DNA of 14,856 bases from Alphaproteobacteria bacterium (GTDB lineage Bacteria > Pseudomonadota > Alphaproteobacteria > JAAXGF01), in assembly GCA_012267605.1 (NCBI GenBank), contig JAAXGF010000086.1:1-14856 (forward strand), read 5' to 3'. The position numbers were made by a program, and so were the translations under genes. Position 1 is the first letter of the stretch. Each line of letters begins with the position of its first letter. This document shows positions 7,583 to 14,684 of the stretch, in pieces. The notes below the pieces were generated by a model. It had not been told where the DNA came from. It worked only from the letters and a program-made list of their open reading frames with translations, and did not search any database.

Positions 7583-8484
7583 CACCCGCCTGGAACTCCA
7601 CACGCTGGCTTCTCTCTCATACACCTGGCTCAAAGGTCCAGGCCCGACTCGGTCGAATTTACATGGGCTGGCTCACATTTCGGTCGAACCCTATCGGTAT
7701 GACCGGATTGGTTATCGTCGCCCTGCTAGTCGCGGTGGCCATCCTTGCCCCTTGGCTCAGCGAACACACGCCCTTCACCCAGTCCCTACCTGATCGGCTT
7801 CGTCCTCCAAGTCACGACCATTGGTTTGGCACCGACGAATTGGGCCGGGACATCTTCTCCCGAATCGTCCACGGGACGCGGATCACCCTCCTTATCGTTT
7901 GTTTGGTTGTGATAGTAGCCGCACCTCTGGGTCTCGTCGTAGGTTCCGTTTCAGGTTACTTCGGCGGCTGGTTAGACATCGTCGCCATGCGGATCACGGA
8001 TATCGTCTTGGCGTTTCCGCGGTTGATCCTGGCTCTCGCCTTCGTCGCGGCGCTCGGTCCCGGTTTAGAGAATGCCGTGATTGCCATCGCAGTTACCGCC
8101 TGGCCACCGTATGCGCGCATCGCCCGAGCGGAAACAATGACCATCCGCCACAGCGATTTCATCAATGCGGCCCGGCTTCAGGGTGCCACTCATTTTCGGG
8201 TGATCACCTGCCACGTTTTTCCGATGTGTGCCTCCTCCCTGATCATCCGAGTCTCGCTAGATATGGCGGGCATTATTTTGACCGCCGCGGGACTGGGATT
8301 CCTCGGCCTTGGCGCCCAACCGCCCGCGCCCGAGTGGGGTGCGATGGTATCGTCGGGTCGCCAGTTCATGCTTGACCAGTGGTGGGTCGCGGCGATCCCA
8401 GGCCTCGCCATTCTGATTGTTAGTCTCGGGTTCAACCTGCTTGGTGACGGTCTGCGCGATGTCCTTGACCCGCGTTCACACTAA
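7579..8484 (+). CDS. ABC transporter permease, DppC/OppC type
   Basis: This is the second inner-membrane permease subunit, 301 residues from GTG at 7579. That start shares GTGA with the preceding stop; the frame stays open upstream to 7429, but those residues are out-of-register reading of the dppB-like gene. Landmarks are the first helix at 41-60 (MTGLVIVALLVAVAILAPWL), the hallmark HWFGTDELGRDIFSRIVHGTR (81-101), GSVSGYFGGWLDIVAMRITDI (122-142), the EAA docking loop INAARLQGATHFRVITCHVFP (195-215) and AGLGFLGLGAQPPAPEWGAM (237-256). The length is normal for DppC. Coupling through the 4-base overlap suggests a fixed ratio with its partner permease. Confidence 0.9.
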   Translation: MTPAWNSTRWLLSHTPGSKVQARLGRIYMGWLTFRSNPIGMTGLVIVALLVAVAILAPWLSEHTPFTQSLPDRLRPPSHDHWFGTDELGRDIFSRIVHGTRITLLIVCLVVIVAAPLGLVVGSVSGYFGGWLDIVAMRITDIVLAFPRLILALAFVAALGPGLENAVIAIAVTAWPPYARIARAETMTIRHSDFINAARLQGATHFRVITCHVFPMCASSLIIRVSLDMAGIILTAAGLGFLGLGAQPPAPEWGAMVSSGRQFMLDQWWVAAIPGLAILIVSLGFNLLGDGLRDVLDPRSH

Positions 8485-8508
8485 ACGGACTAAGACAGGG
8501 CACCGCTA

Positions 8509-9351
8509 GTGTTGATCGTCGAGAACTTGAGGATCCAATTTCCGACGGCGGCGGGTGTTGTCGAGGCGGTACAGGACGTAAGCTTTTCAGTCGGCCGAGA
8601 AAAATTGGGCATCGTCGGTGAATCGGGATCGGGCAAAACTATGACCGGACGCGCTCTGATGCGCTTGGTACCAGCACCGGGCTTGGTAACTGCGCGACGT
8701 ATGTCGCTGGAAGGGATCGATCTTCTATCAGCCAGCGAAAGGCAAATGCGGGCCATCCGGGGCCGCCGACTCGCCATGGTGTTACAGGACTCACGGTACG
8801 CACTTAACCCGGTCATGCCGGTGGGACAGCAAATTGCTGAGGTCAGCCAAACTCATACAGGAGCAAATGCCAAACAGGCACAGCATCGCACCCTCGAAAT
8901 GTTGGAAGCCGTGCATATTCGCGACCCGGAACGGGTGCAACGCGTATATCCACACGAACTCTCCGGCGGAATGGGTCAACGCGTGATGATCGCGATGATG
9001 CTGTGCGCCGAGCCGGACTATTTGATCTTGGATGAACCGACATCCGCCCTCGACGCTACAACCCGTGTCCAAGTCCTGGCCGTCCTCGACGAGCTAATCA
9101 GCCGACGCGGCATGGGCGTAATCTTCATTAGCCACGACCTAAACCTCGTCGCTTCGTTCTGCGACCGAGTTTCAGTCATGTTCGCGGGTCGAATCGTCGA
9201 ACATTGCGTTGCCAGCGAACTCCACCTTGCGACACACCCATATAGCCGAGGCCTGTTGGCAGCACTGCCTCGTATCCACGATCACCAATCCCGACTCCCA
9301 GTAATGGTTCGCGATCCCGCCTGGGGTGCGGCCTCGGACGGAGCGGCGTGA
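8509..9351 (+). CDS. ABC transporter ATP-binding protein, DppD/OppD/NikD type
   Basis: This 280-residue cytoplasmic ATPase drives the importer as one half of a heterodimer. Visible elements are Walker A GESGSGKT (37-44), Q-loop VLQDS with Gln93, signature LSGGMGQR (151-158), Walker B YLILDEP (171-177) and the switch His209 in ISHD. The C-terminal extension is short. At 280 residues it is nearer NikD or short DppD proteins than E. coli DppD (about 327), and the cysteine-rich or HPY tail is only hinted at (HPYSRGLLAALP). The start GTG at 8509 has CAGGG 8 bases upstream. A 24-base spacer separates it from the permease stop, the largest internal gap of the operon. The product ends in TGA overlapping the next GTG. 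Confidence 0.9.
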   Translation: MLIVENLRIQFPTAAGVVEAVQDVSFSVGREKLGIVGESGSGKTMTGRALMRLVPAPGLVTARRMSLEGIDLLSASERQMRAIRGRRLAMVLQDSRYALNPVMPVGQQIAEVSQTHTGANAKQAQHRTLEMLEAVHIRDPERVQRVYPHELSGGMGQRVMIAMMLCAEPDYLILDEPTSALDATTRVQVLAVLDELISRRGMGVIFISHDLNLVASFCDRVSVMFAGRIVEHCVASELHLATHPYSRGLLAALPRIHDHQSRLPVMVRDPAWGAASDGAA

Positions 9352-10103
9352 TCACGGTTGAGGAACTGCGCGTCGATTTCCGCCGGGGCGAAGACATCTT
9401 GAACGCCGTCGCTGGCATCACCTTCCATGTGACGGCAGGAGAATCTTATGGTTTAGTCGGCGAATCCGGATCGGGAAAGTCCTCGGTACTACTCGCCCTC
9501 TCAGGACTCGCAAAGGAATGGTCAGGCACCATTCAAATTGCTGGGGAAACGCCCACCGAACGGCGAAGTATGGATTTTTGCAGATCAGTCCAAATGGTTT
9601 TTCAGGATCCCTTCGGTTCCCTTCATCCGAAACATACCGTTGATTCAATTTTATCGGAACCGCTGAGCATCCATGGGCTCGGCGACATATCCGACCGCGT
9701 ATCCGCCGCCCTCACGGAAATCGGCTTGGATCAATCGTTCCGCTTTCGATACCCCCACCAGCTTTCTGGAGGGCAACGTCAGCGTATCGCCATCGCGCGC
9801 GCACTGATACTCGCACCCAAAGTAATTCTCCTAGATGAACCCACGTCGGCGCTCGACGTCTCAGTTCAGGCAGAAATTCTGAACCTTCTTTCCGATATCC
9901 GCGACCGCCGTGGCCTTACTTTTGTCCTCGTCAGCCACGACTTGGCGGTGGTTGCACACATGTGTAGTCGATTTGGAGTCATGCACCTCGGTGAGTTGGT
10001 GGAGGAAATGACAGTCGAGCGGCTTCGTACCGGCGAGCCGGAACACCCCTTCACGCGGCAACTCATCGCAGCTGCTAGGGGTTACGAACCAGCCACGTCA
10101 TGA
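9348..10103 (+). CDS. ABC transporter ATP-binding protein, DppF/OppF/NikE type
   Basis: This 251-residue second ATPase is the likely partner of the preceding one. It has Walker A GESGSGKS (38-45), the OppF-style Q-loop MVFQDPFGSLHPKHTV (83-98, Gln86), signature LSGGQRQRIAIARAL (139-153), Walker B VILLDEP (159-165) with TSALDVSVQAEIL, and the switch His197 in VSHDLAVV. It ends soon after EHPFTRQLIAAA, so it lacks most of the C-terminal extension of E. coli DppF (about 334 residues) and is close in size to NikE. The GTG start shares GTGA with the upstream stop, and its own stop shares ATGA with the next gene, so it sits in a translationally coupled chain. Confidence 0.9.
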   Translation: MITVEELRVDFRRGEDILNAVAGITFHVTAGESYGLVGESGSGKSSVLLALSGLAKEWSGTIQIAGETPTERRSMDFCRSVQMVFQDPFGSLHPKHTVDSILSEPLSIHGLGDISDRVSAALTEIGLDQSFRFRYPHQLSGGQRQRIAIARALILAPKVILLDEPTSALDVSVQAEILNLLSDIRDRRGLTFVLVSHDLAVVAHMCSRFGVMHLGELVEEMTVERLRTGEPEHPFTRQLIAAARGYEPATS

Positions 10104-12550
10104 CTCTGCTACTGTCGATTTTCGTTATTTCCGCCGCGACGATCGCATACGAAATTCTGCTGATGCGGCTCTTCTCGATCATCCAATGGCATCATTATGC
10201 CTATTTTGTGATCAGCCTCGCTTTGCTGGGTTTTGGCGCCAGCGGAACCTATTTGAGCTTGGCACAAAGCTGGCTTCGATCACGGTTCGAGATGGCTTTT
10301 GCCGGGTCAGCCTCCCTGTTCGGTGTCTTCGCTTTGGGTTCCTTTTCTTTGGCGCAAAGGGTGCCGTTTAATCCCCTCGCCCTCGTTTGGGATCCCATCC
10401 AATTTCTGTATATCACGCTCATTTACTTGATTCTGACATTACCCTTCTTTTGCGCCAGCCTATGTATCGGCCTAGCACTACGATTCAATCGCCAGCGGTT
10501 GTCGCGTATTTACGCGTTCGATCTAGCCGGTGCGGGGTTAGGCGCGTCCGGCGTCGTCGCTATCCTGTTTTTGGTGCCAGCCGAGATGGCGCTTCGGGTA
10601 ACTGCCGTCGCCGGCGTTGTCGCAGGCGCCATCGCTTGCGCAGGTTTCGTCCACCTTCGTTCCCGGGCAACGATTTTGACCATCTGCGCCTTGGCGTTGG
10701 GCGTTGGCTGGCCAGATTCTTGGATCGAGCCTCAGCTTTCTGAATACAAGGGTCTGAGCCATGCCCTACGTCTGCCAGATGCTGAAGTAGTGAGCCAACA
10801 CTCCAGCCCCCTAGGCTCCTTGACGGTTGTACGCAATTCGACGATCCCTTTTCGTTATGCGCCCGGGCTCAGTCTCAACAGCATCCACCCCCCCCCTGAT
10901 CAGCTCGCTGTTTATAGCGACGGGGACGCGCCGGGCGCGATCACGAAGTTTGCCGGCGATACGGCGCCTTTGGCCTATTTAGACGATCAAACTCAGGCCC
11001 TGCCCTATCAACTGGTCGAGCACCCGAAGGTACTGGTTCTGGGCGCTGGAGGCGGCGCCGATGTTCTATTAGCCCTGTACCATCAAGCAAAATCGATTGA
11101 TGCCGTCGAACTGAACCCACAAATGGTCGAATTGGTAAACCTGACCCACGGCGAATTTGCAGGCAGAATTTTTCAACCTCCAGCAACCAACACTCACCTG
11201 GCAGAAGCCCGAAGTTTTGCCGCGACATCCAAAGAATTCTTCGACTTAGTCGTGGTGTCTCTGCTCGATTCTTTTACTGCCGCGACAGCAGGCGTGCACG
11301 CCCTGAGCGAGACCACCCTGTACACCGTCGAGGCACTCCACGATTTTCATGCACGGCTCGCACCGAACGGGATTCTCGCTATCACCCGCTGGCTGAAACT
11401 GCCCCCTCGCGACAGCCTGAAGCTGTTCGCCACAGCAATCAGGGCACTCGAGACGTCGGATATCAGCGACCCAGGATCACAGTTGGCGATAATTCGTGGT
11501 TGGAAAACATCTACCTTGTTGATCAAGAACGGGGCTTTTTCCGAAAGCGAAATCGACGCAATCCGAAAGTTCTGCGAATCGCGTTCGTTTGACATCGGTT
11601 ACATTCCGGGTATGCGCGCCGAGGAAGCCAATCGGCGCAACGTCTTCGAAGAAGCCCATCTTTATAAAGGCGCCAAGGCACTTCTCGGGCCGGAACGCAC
11701 CGATTTTCTAGACAGCTACAAATTCAATGTGACACCGGCAACAGATGACCGGCCCTTCTTCTTCCATTTTTTCAAATGGCACCTGATCGCAGATGTCCTC
11801 GACCACCCCCTGGTCGGCCCCCAGCTGGCAGAGTGGGGTTATCTAATCGTCGCCGCGACTCTGGCTCAGGCGCTTGTTATCGGCGCGGTGCTTATCGTGC
11901 TACCGCTGGTTCGCACCAAACGGCCAGCAAGTGGCCTGTCAGGAATCCAGCGGATCGGGTTGGCGGGCTACTTCCTTGCGCTGGGACTCGCATTCTTGTT
12001 TATCGAAATAGCCTTTATGCAACGCTTTACCCTATTTCTCGGACACCCCCTTTATGCGGCCGCTGTGGTGCTGAGCAGTTTTTTGTTTTTTGCTGGGGTG
12101 GGCAGCGGTGTCTCGACCGTTTGGATAGACCGTATCGCCGGACGATCGCCTCACCTGTCCCCAGTCGTGATGGCGGTCGGCGGCATAATCATATTTGCCC
12201 TAATACACCTCTGGGCGCTGCCACCTTTATTGTCTGAGCTGCAAACCCTTTCTGCCCCACTGAAGGTTGTCCTCGGGATTGCTTTCATCGCGCCATTGGC
12301 ATTCTTCATGGGCATGCCTTTTCCGCTCGGGCTGAGCTGGGTGGGAAAACGAGCACCCTACTGGATTCCTTGGGCATGGGGCCTCAATGGATGCGCTTCA
12401 GTGGTGTCGGCAGTTCTGGCTGTATTGCTAGCGATTCACTTCGGATTCTCGACCGTAGTGCTAATCGCTACACTGATTTACGTGTTGGCAGCGGTTCTCA
12501 TGACGGCCATGGACCGCCACTACAAGAGTCAATCGCGGGTCGTCACCTGA
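10100..12550 (+). CDS. Polytopic membrane protein with spermidine-synthase-like SAM domain
   Basis: This 816-residue protein has three parts. Residues 1-205 form about seven membrane helices. Residues 215-565 form a soluble domain with the spermidine-synthase fold. Residues 580-805 form about seven further helices ending with GMPFPLGLSWVG and PWAWGLNGCASVVSAVLAV, blocks I recall from bacterial MFS-like spermidine-synthase fusions. The nucleotide motif is VLVLGAGGGADVL (311-323), followed by DAVELNP (334-340). The catalytic-loop region reads FDLVVVSLLDSFTAATAG (381-398) and then LYTVEALHDFHARLAPNGIL; PATDDRPFFFHFF lies at 546-558. The loop has LLDS where soluble enzymes usually have an Asp pair, so aminopropyl transfer is unproven; it may be another SAM- or dcSAM-dependent transferase or a transporter. 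ATG at 10100 overlaps the ATPase stop (ATGA), placing it in the importer operon. No terminator is visible after 12550. Confidence 0.82.
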   Translation: MTLLLSIFVISAATIAYEILLMRLFSIIQWHHYAYFVISLALLGFGASGTYLSLAQSWLRSRFEMAFAGSASLFGVFALGSFSLAQRVPFNPLALVWDPIQFLYITLIYLILTLPFFCASLCIGLALRFNRQRLSRIYAFDLAGAGLGASGVVAILFLVPAEMALRVTAVAGVVAGAIACAGFVHLRSRATILTICALALGVGWPDSWIEPQLSEYKGLSHALRLPDAEVVSQHSSPLGSLTVVRNSTIPFRYAPGLSLNSIHPPPDQLAVYSDGDAPGAITKFAGDTAPLAYLDDQTQALPYQLVEHPKVLVLGAGGGADVLLALYHQAKSIDAVELNPQMVELVNLTHGEFAGRIFQPPATNTHLAEARSFAATSKEFFDLVVVSLLDSFTAATAGVHALSETTLYTVEALHDFHARLAPNGILAITRWLKLPPRDSLKLFATAIRALETSDISDPGSQLAIIRGWKTSTLLIKNGAFSESEIDAIRKFCESRSFDIGYIPGMRAEEANRRNVFEEAHLYKGAKALLGPERTDFLDSYKFNVTPATDDRPFFFHFFKWHLIADVLDHPLVGPQLAEWGYLIVAATLAQALVIGAVLIVLPLVRTKRPASGLSGIQRIGLAGYFLALGLAFLFIEIAFMQRFTLFLGHPLYAAAVVLSSFLFFAGVGSGVSTVWIDRIAGRSPHLSPVVMAVGGIIIFALIHLWALPPLLSELQTLSAPLKVVLGIAFIAPLAFFMGMPFPLGLSWVGKRAPYWIPWAWGLNGCASVVSAVLAVLLAIHFGFSTVVLIATLIYVLAAVLMTAMDRHYKSQSRVVT

Positions 12551-12598
12551 CGGATCAATACCTTCTGGCGGCTGAAATTTGGTCGCTAGATCGTCCAA

Positions 12599-13036
12599 CT
12601 AATGTTTGTTTTCTTCCTTGGTGCAGCTGTCGCCGCCCATGCCCATTTGCCCCGCATTCAGTACCCGATTGATTGACGCCTGGGTCCGGGACGGCTCGCG
12701 TGCCCGCGCCAGTTGCGAAACCGACAACTGACTGCCAGGTCGCACCCAGGGAACAAGTACTTGCATCATGCCATGATCAGGGCAATCGATTTTCGGCACG
12801 TGCGCAGTTACGTAACATGGAAAGTGGAAAAAATCCTCGTGCCGCCAAATCATGGTGACGGTTTCGCGGACTTGACGCGTTTTTCCGCATTCGGGACACG
12901 GATACAGTCCGTGCTGATCGGCAGTCACCTCAATGTGTAGTTCGTTAGGGTTCTTTTCGGTATCAAGGCGCTGGTCAACCAGTCTCCAGGGTGGGATGAC
13001 ATTGAGACCAAAAGCCAGTACTTCCGAGGCTTCCAT
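12599..13036 (-). pseudogene. Truncated ISL3-family transposase (N-terminal zinc-finger part)
   Basis: This 145-residue frame has a strong ribosome site (AGGAGG, 13047-13042, 5 bases before the ATG at 13036). Residues 15-102 match the ISL3 N-terminal domain: PPWRLVDQRLD, the zinc ligands CPEC (47-50) and CPDHG (85-89), MIWRHEDFFHFPCYVTAHVPKI between them, and VLVPWVRPGS. The remaining 43 residues are unlike the family, and the DDE catalytic core of a normal transposase of about 400 residues is missing. The element is therefore dead, truncated near 12735. Neither terminal inverted repeats nor a target duplication could be found. Other frames downstream do not resume the homology in a way I can recognise. 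It lies just after the end of the seven-gene operon. Confidence 0.75.
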
Positions 13037-13041
13037 TGGTT

Positions 13042-13047
13042 CCTCCT
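13042..13047 (-). promoter_or_regulatory. Ribosome binding site of the transposase remnant
   Basis: AGGAGG on the minus strand, 5 bases before the ATG at 13036. It is the best Shine-Dalgarno match in the window and fixes the start. Confidence 0.7.
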
Positions 13048-13248
13048 CAAGATAGTTTCTTCCACGCCGGACTATTGCTCCCCAGGCAACGGGTCAGAAT
13101 GGGTGTCCCCGCAGCAGGTTCCGACATGCGACGGTCTGCTGATATTTCACCGGTAAACCTGGCTCGGGTATTTGTCCACCATCGCGGAATATGCTGAAGC
13201 TTACGCCTCCGCGAGGCACACGGCAAACACCTTTGTTGTGAGCGCAAA

Positions 13249-13264
13249 ATACCCATGCGGGTAT
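13249..13264 (-). terminator. Weak terminator-like hairpin after the dehydratase gene
   Basis: On the minus strand ATACCC-GCAT-GGGTAT forms a 6-base-pair stem with a 4-base loop and is followed by TTTGCG. It lies 85 bases past the dehydratase stop. The stem is short and the T-run poor, so the call is tentative. Confidence 0.25.
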
Positions 13265-13348
13265 GCAAGTATCGGTCGAATACCAAAGACTCCCCTGATT
13301 AAGCCGCCGATTGGGATTGCCAAACAGTCAGTTGACGACGGCCACAGG

Positions 13349-13687
13349 CTAGGTGCCCAGCGCGTTGACCTTGGCGGCCATGATGAAGTCATTCTCGTGC
13401 AAACCGTTAATCTTGTGTGTCCAAAAACGGACAGTGCAGTATCCCCAACCGACCACAAGTTCTGGGTGATGGCCCTCGGATTCGGCGAGATCCCCCACAC
13501 GGCCGGCGAAAGCCATGGCGGAAACGAAATCATCAAACGGGAACCGACGCTCGATTACTCGAGATTCCCCGTCAAGATCCCAGCCCGTCGTTTTTTCGAG
13601 AAACACCTCCGCCTGATCACGCGTTAACGGCGAAACACCACCTTGGCACGGCGTACATGATTTTCCCGATATGTCCAATTTCTGCAC
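13349..13687 (-). CDS. phhB: Pterin-4a-carbinolamine dehydratase
   Basis: This 112-residue cytoplasmic enzyme dehydrates 4a-hydroxytetrahydropterin, recycling the cofactor of aromatic amino acid hydroxylases. The sequence resembles PhhB of Pseudomonas: KSCTPCQGG near the start (as in its CEAC region), LEKTTGWDL (30-38), FAGRVGDLAESEGHHPEL (60-77, active-site His73-His74-Pro75), WGYCTVRFWTHKINGLHENDFIMAAKV (81-107) with His91 in THK and Asp100. The size is normal. The frame starts with GTG at 13687, but a GAGG (13690-13687) overlapping it sits 8 bases before TTG at 13678, so translation may begin there and give 109 residues. It follows the lipoprotein gene by 41 bases on the same strand, and the two are probably co-transcribed. 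No phenylalanine hydroxylase gene is in the window, so the role may be in other pterin or molybdopterin chemistry. Confidence 0.88.
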   Translation of the reverse strand: MQKLDISGKSCTPCQGGVSPLTRDQAEVFLEKTTGWDLDGESRVIERRFPFDDFVSAMAFAGRVGDLAESEGHHPELVVGWGYCTVRFWTHKINGLHENDFIMAAKVNALGT

Positions 13688-13728
13688 CTCAATATCTGGT
13701 TATCCCGCCGACAGACGGAAAGCCAAAT

Positions 13729-14316
13729 CTAATGGTTCAATGGGCGAATATCCACATCGCCACCGTCGCGAAATCGCCGCTGAGGGAACAAATCTCTCGT
13801 CATAGCGGCAATCAAGCGGTGAAACCGGGGATCTTGGGGGTCATCGATGGCATTCACTACGCCGTGGGCCGCGGACAAAACAGCTCCGTCTCGGCAAAAC
13901 ACCATCAACGCACGCAAATTTCCTTCGGAAGGCATAACGTCGACTTCCTCCGATGGATCGCATATCGCCTTTGCCTGAATTTCCTCTGCTCCGGACAGCA
14001 CCAACGTGACATTGTAGTTAGCGCGCCGGCCCGGTGCGTCGGGGTTGGTTGTGAATTGGGGGCGACGGACCAAAGCAACGTCGAATTGCCGAACTCCGGT
14101 TGACATGGCGTCGAGTACCAGCGCGTTGAGTTGGTCCTGACGCGAAGACGCGAACGGATTTCCTCTGATCAAGGTAAACAAGGGTTTGCCTGCCGCGGCA
14201 TATCGATACTCGGAGGGACGGTAGGCTTGCCCTTGGATGACCGAGTGGTGTGCGGGTTCGTTTGCGCAATTCGCCACCGCTAATAGTCCGATCGCCGCCA
14301 ACATGCATCGCCTCAT
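13729..14316 (-). CDS. Small lipoprotein of unknown function
   Basis: From ATG at 14316 this encodes 195 residues. That start is preferred over the upstream one at 14412 because AAGAGG lies 6 bases before it and it opens a lipoprotein signal: MRRCMLAAIGLLAVANC with a lipobox-like VANC and Cys17 as the probable lipidated residue (Asn at -1 is unusual but tolerated). The mature part has RYAAAGKPLFTLIRGNPFAS (39-58), RRPQFTTNPDAPGRRANYNVTLVL (84-107) and a distal FCRDGAVLSAAHG, with cysteines at 119 and 141 that could pair. I recall similar GNPF ... FTT.P-type lipoproteins in other alphaproteobacteria but know no function or family name. It would be anchored in a membrane facing the periplasm. 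It is upstream of, and likely co-transcribed with, the dehydratase gene. Confidence 0.72.
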   Translation of the reverse strand: MRRCMLAAIGLLAVANCANEPAHHSVIQGQAYRPSEYRYAAAGKPLFTLIRGNPFASSRQDQLNALVLDAMSTGVRQFDVALVRRPQFTTNPDAPGRRANYNVTLVLSGAEEIQAKAICDPSEEVDVMPSEGNLRALMVFCRDGAVLSAAHGVVNAIDDPQDPRFHRLIAAMTRDLFPQRRFRDGGDVDIRPLNH

Positions 14317-14322
14317 GGGATA

Positions 14323-14328
14323 CCTCTT
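14323..14328 (-). promoter_or_regulatory. Ribosome binding site deciding the lipoprotein start
   Basis: AAGAGG on the minus strand, 6 bases before ATG 14316. The frame extends further upstream to 14412 without such a site, so this signal and the lipoprotein leader choose the shorter start. Confidence 0.6.
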
Positions 14329-14587
14329 CACAACCGCTACCAACACCTTCCCATGCAAAGACATGGGGGTACTCCCGTTCCCGCACAACCCCGACGCTAG
14401 TTTCGGTGCCACGAACGTATGCCCGGCAGGATTTGCCCGGTACGCGGAACATTTTACCCGGCAATTCTTTCCGGGGACAGCCCCACCCGTACTTCTCCGC
14501 GACTGATTGGGCTTCGGGAACAGCCGACCTTCCCTCCTGATAAACGAGTAAAATCAACGTGTTATCACGCGAAGTGCCGATCCTAGA

Positions 14588-14603
14588 TGGCAAACTTTTT
14601 GCG
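14588..14603 (+). promoter_or_regulatory. Candidate sigma-54 (RpoN) -24/-12 promoter
   Basis: TGGCAAACTTTTTGCG matches the RpoN consensus TGGCAC-N5-TTGCW at the invariant GG and GC, with exactly 10 bases between them, and also carries TGGCA and TTGC. Transcription would begin near 14614, about 70 bases before the ATG at 14685. It lies intergenic and points at that start. RpoN promoters need an enhancer-binding activator; I could not identify its site. Confidence 0.6.
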
Positions 14604-14684
14604 TGCATTTTAGCTAAATCGGCTGGTCCGTTAGTTGCTTCATCTCTTGCAAGACATTGAATAACCACGAAAAGGAAACATTGA

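Larger units (their letters stand above)
13037..13348. other. Gap between transposase remnant and dehydratase gene
   Basis: No gene is supported in these 312 bases; open frames on both strands look like random reading. The stretch contains an inverted repeat with an inner stem at 13112-13141 (CAGCAG ... CTGCTG with CCG/CGG inside) and a short hairpin at 13249-13264. It probably includes the lost end of the insertion sequence, but I could not place that end. Confidence 0.4.
14317..14684. other. Divergent intergenic region with sigma-54 promoter
   Basis: These 368 bases separate the minus-strand lipoprotein from the plus-strand gene at the right edge. A long minus-strand frame runs through (to 14713) and overlaps the lipoprotein gene in another register. 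It has one AGGAGG at about 14537 but no family resemblance, so I leave it uncalled. The notable content is the sigma-54-type element at 14588-14603. Confidence 0.45.

Noticed and set aside
10260..10275. Second TGGCAC...GC element resembling a sigma-54 site
   Set aside because: It lies inside the 816-residue coding region, has TGGC instead of TTGC at -12, and no gene start follows.
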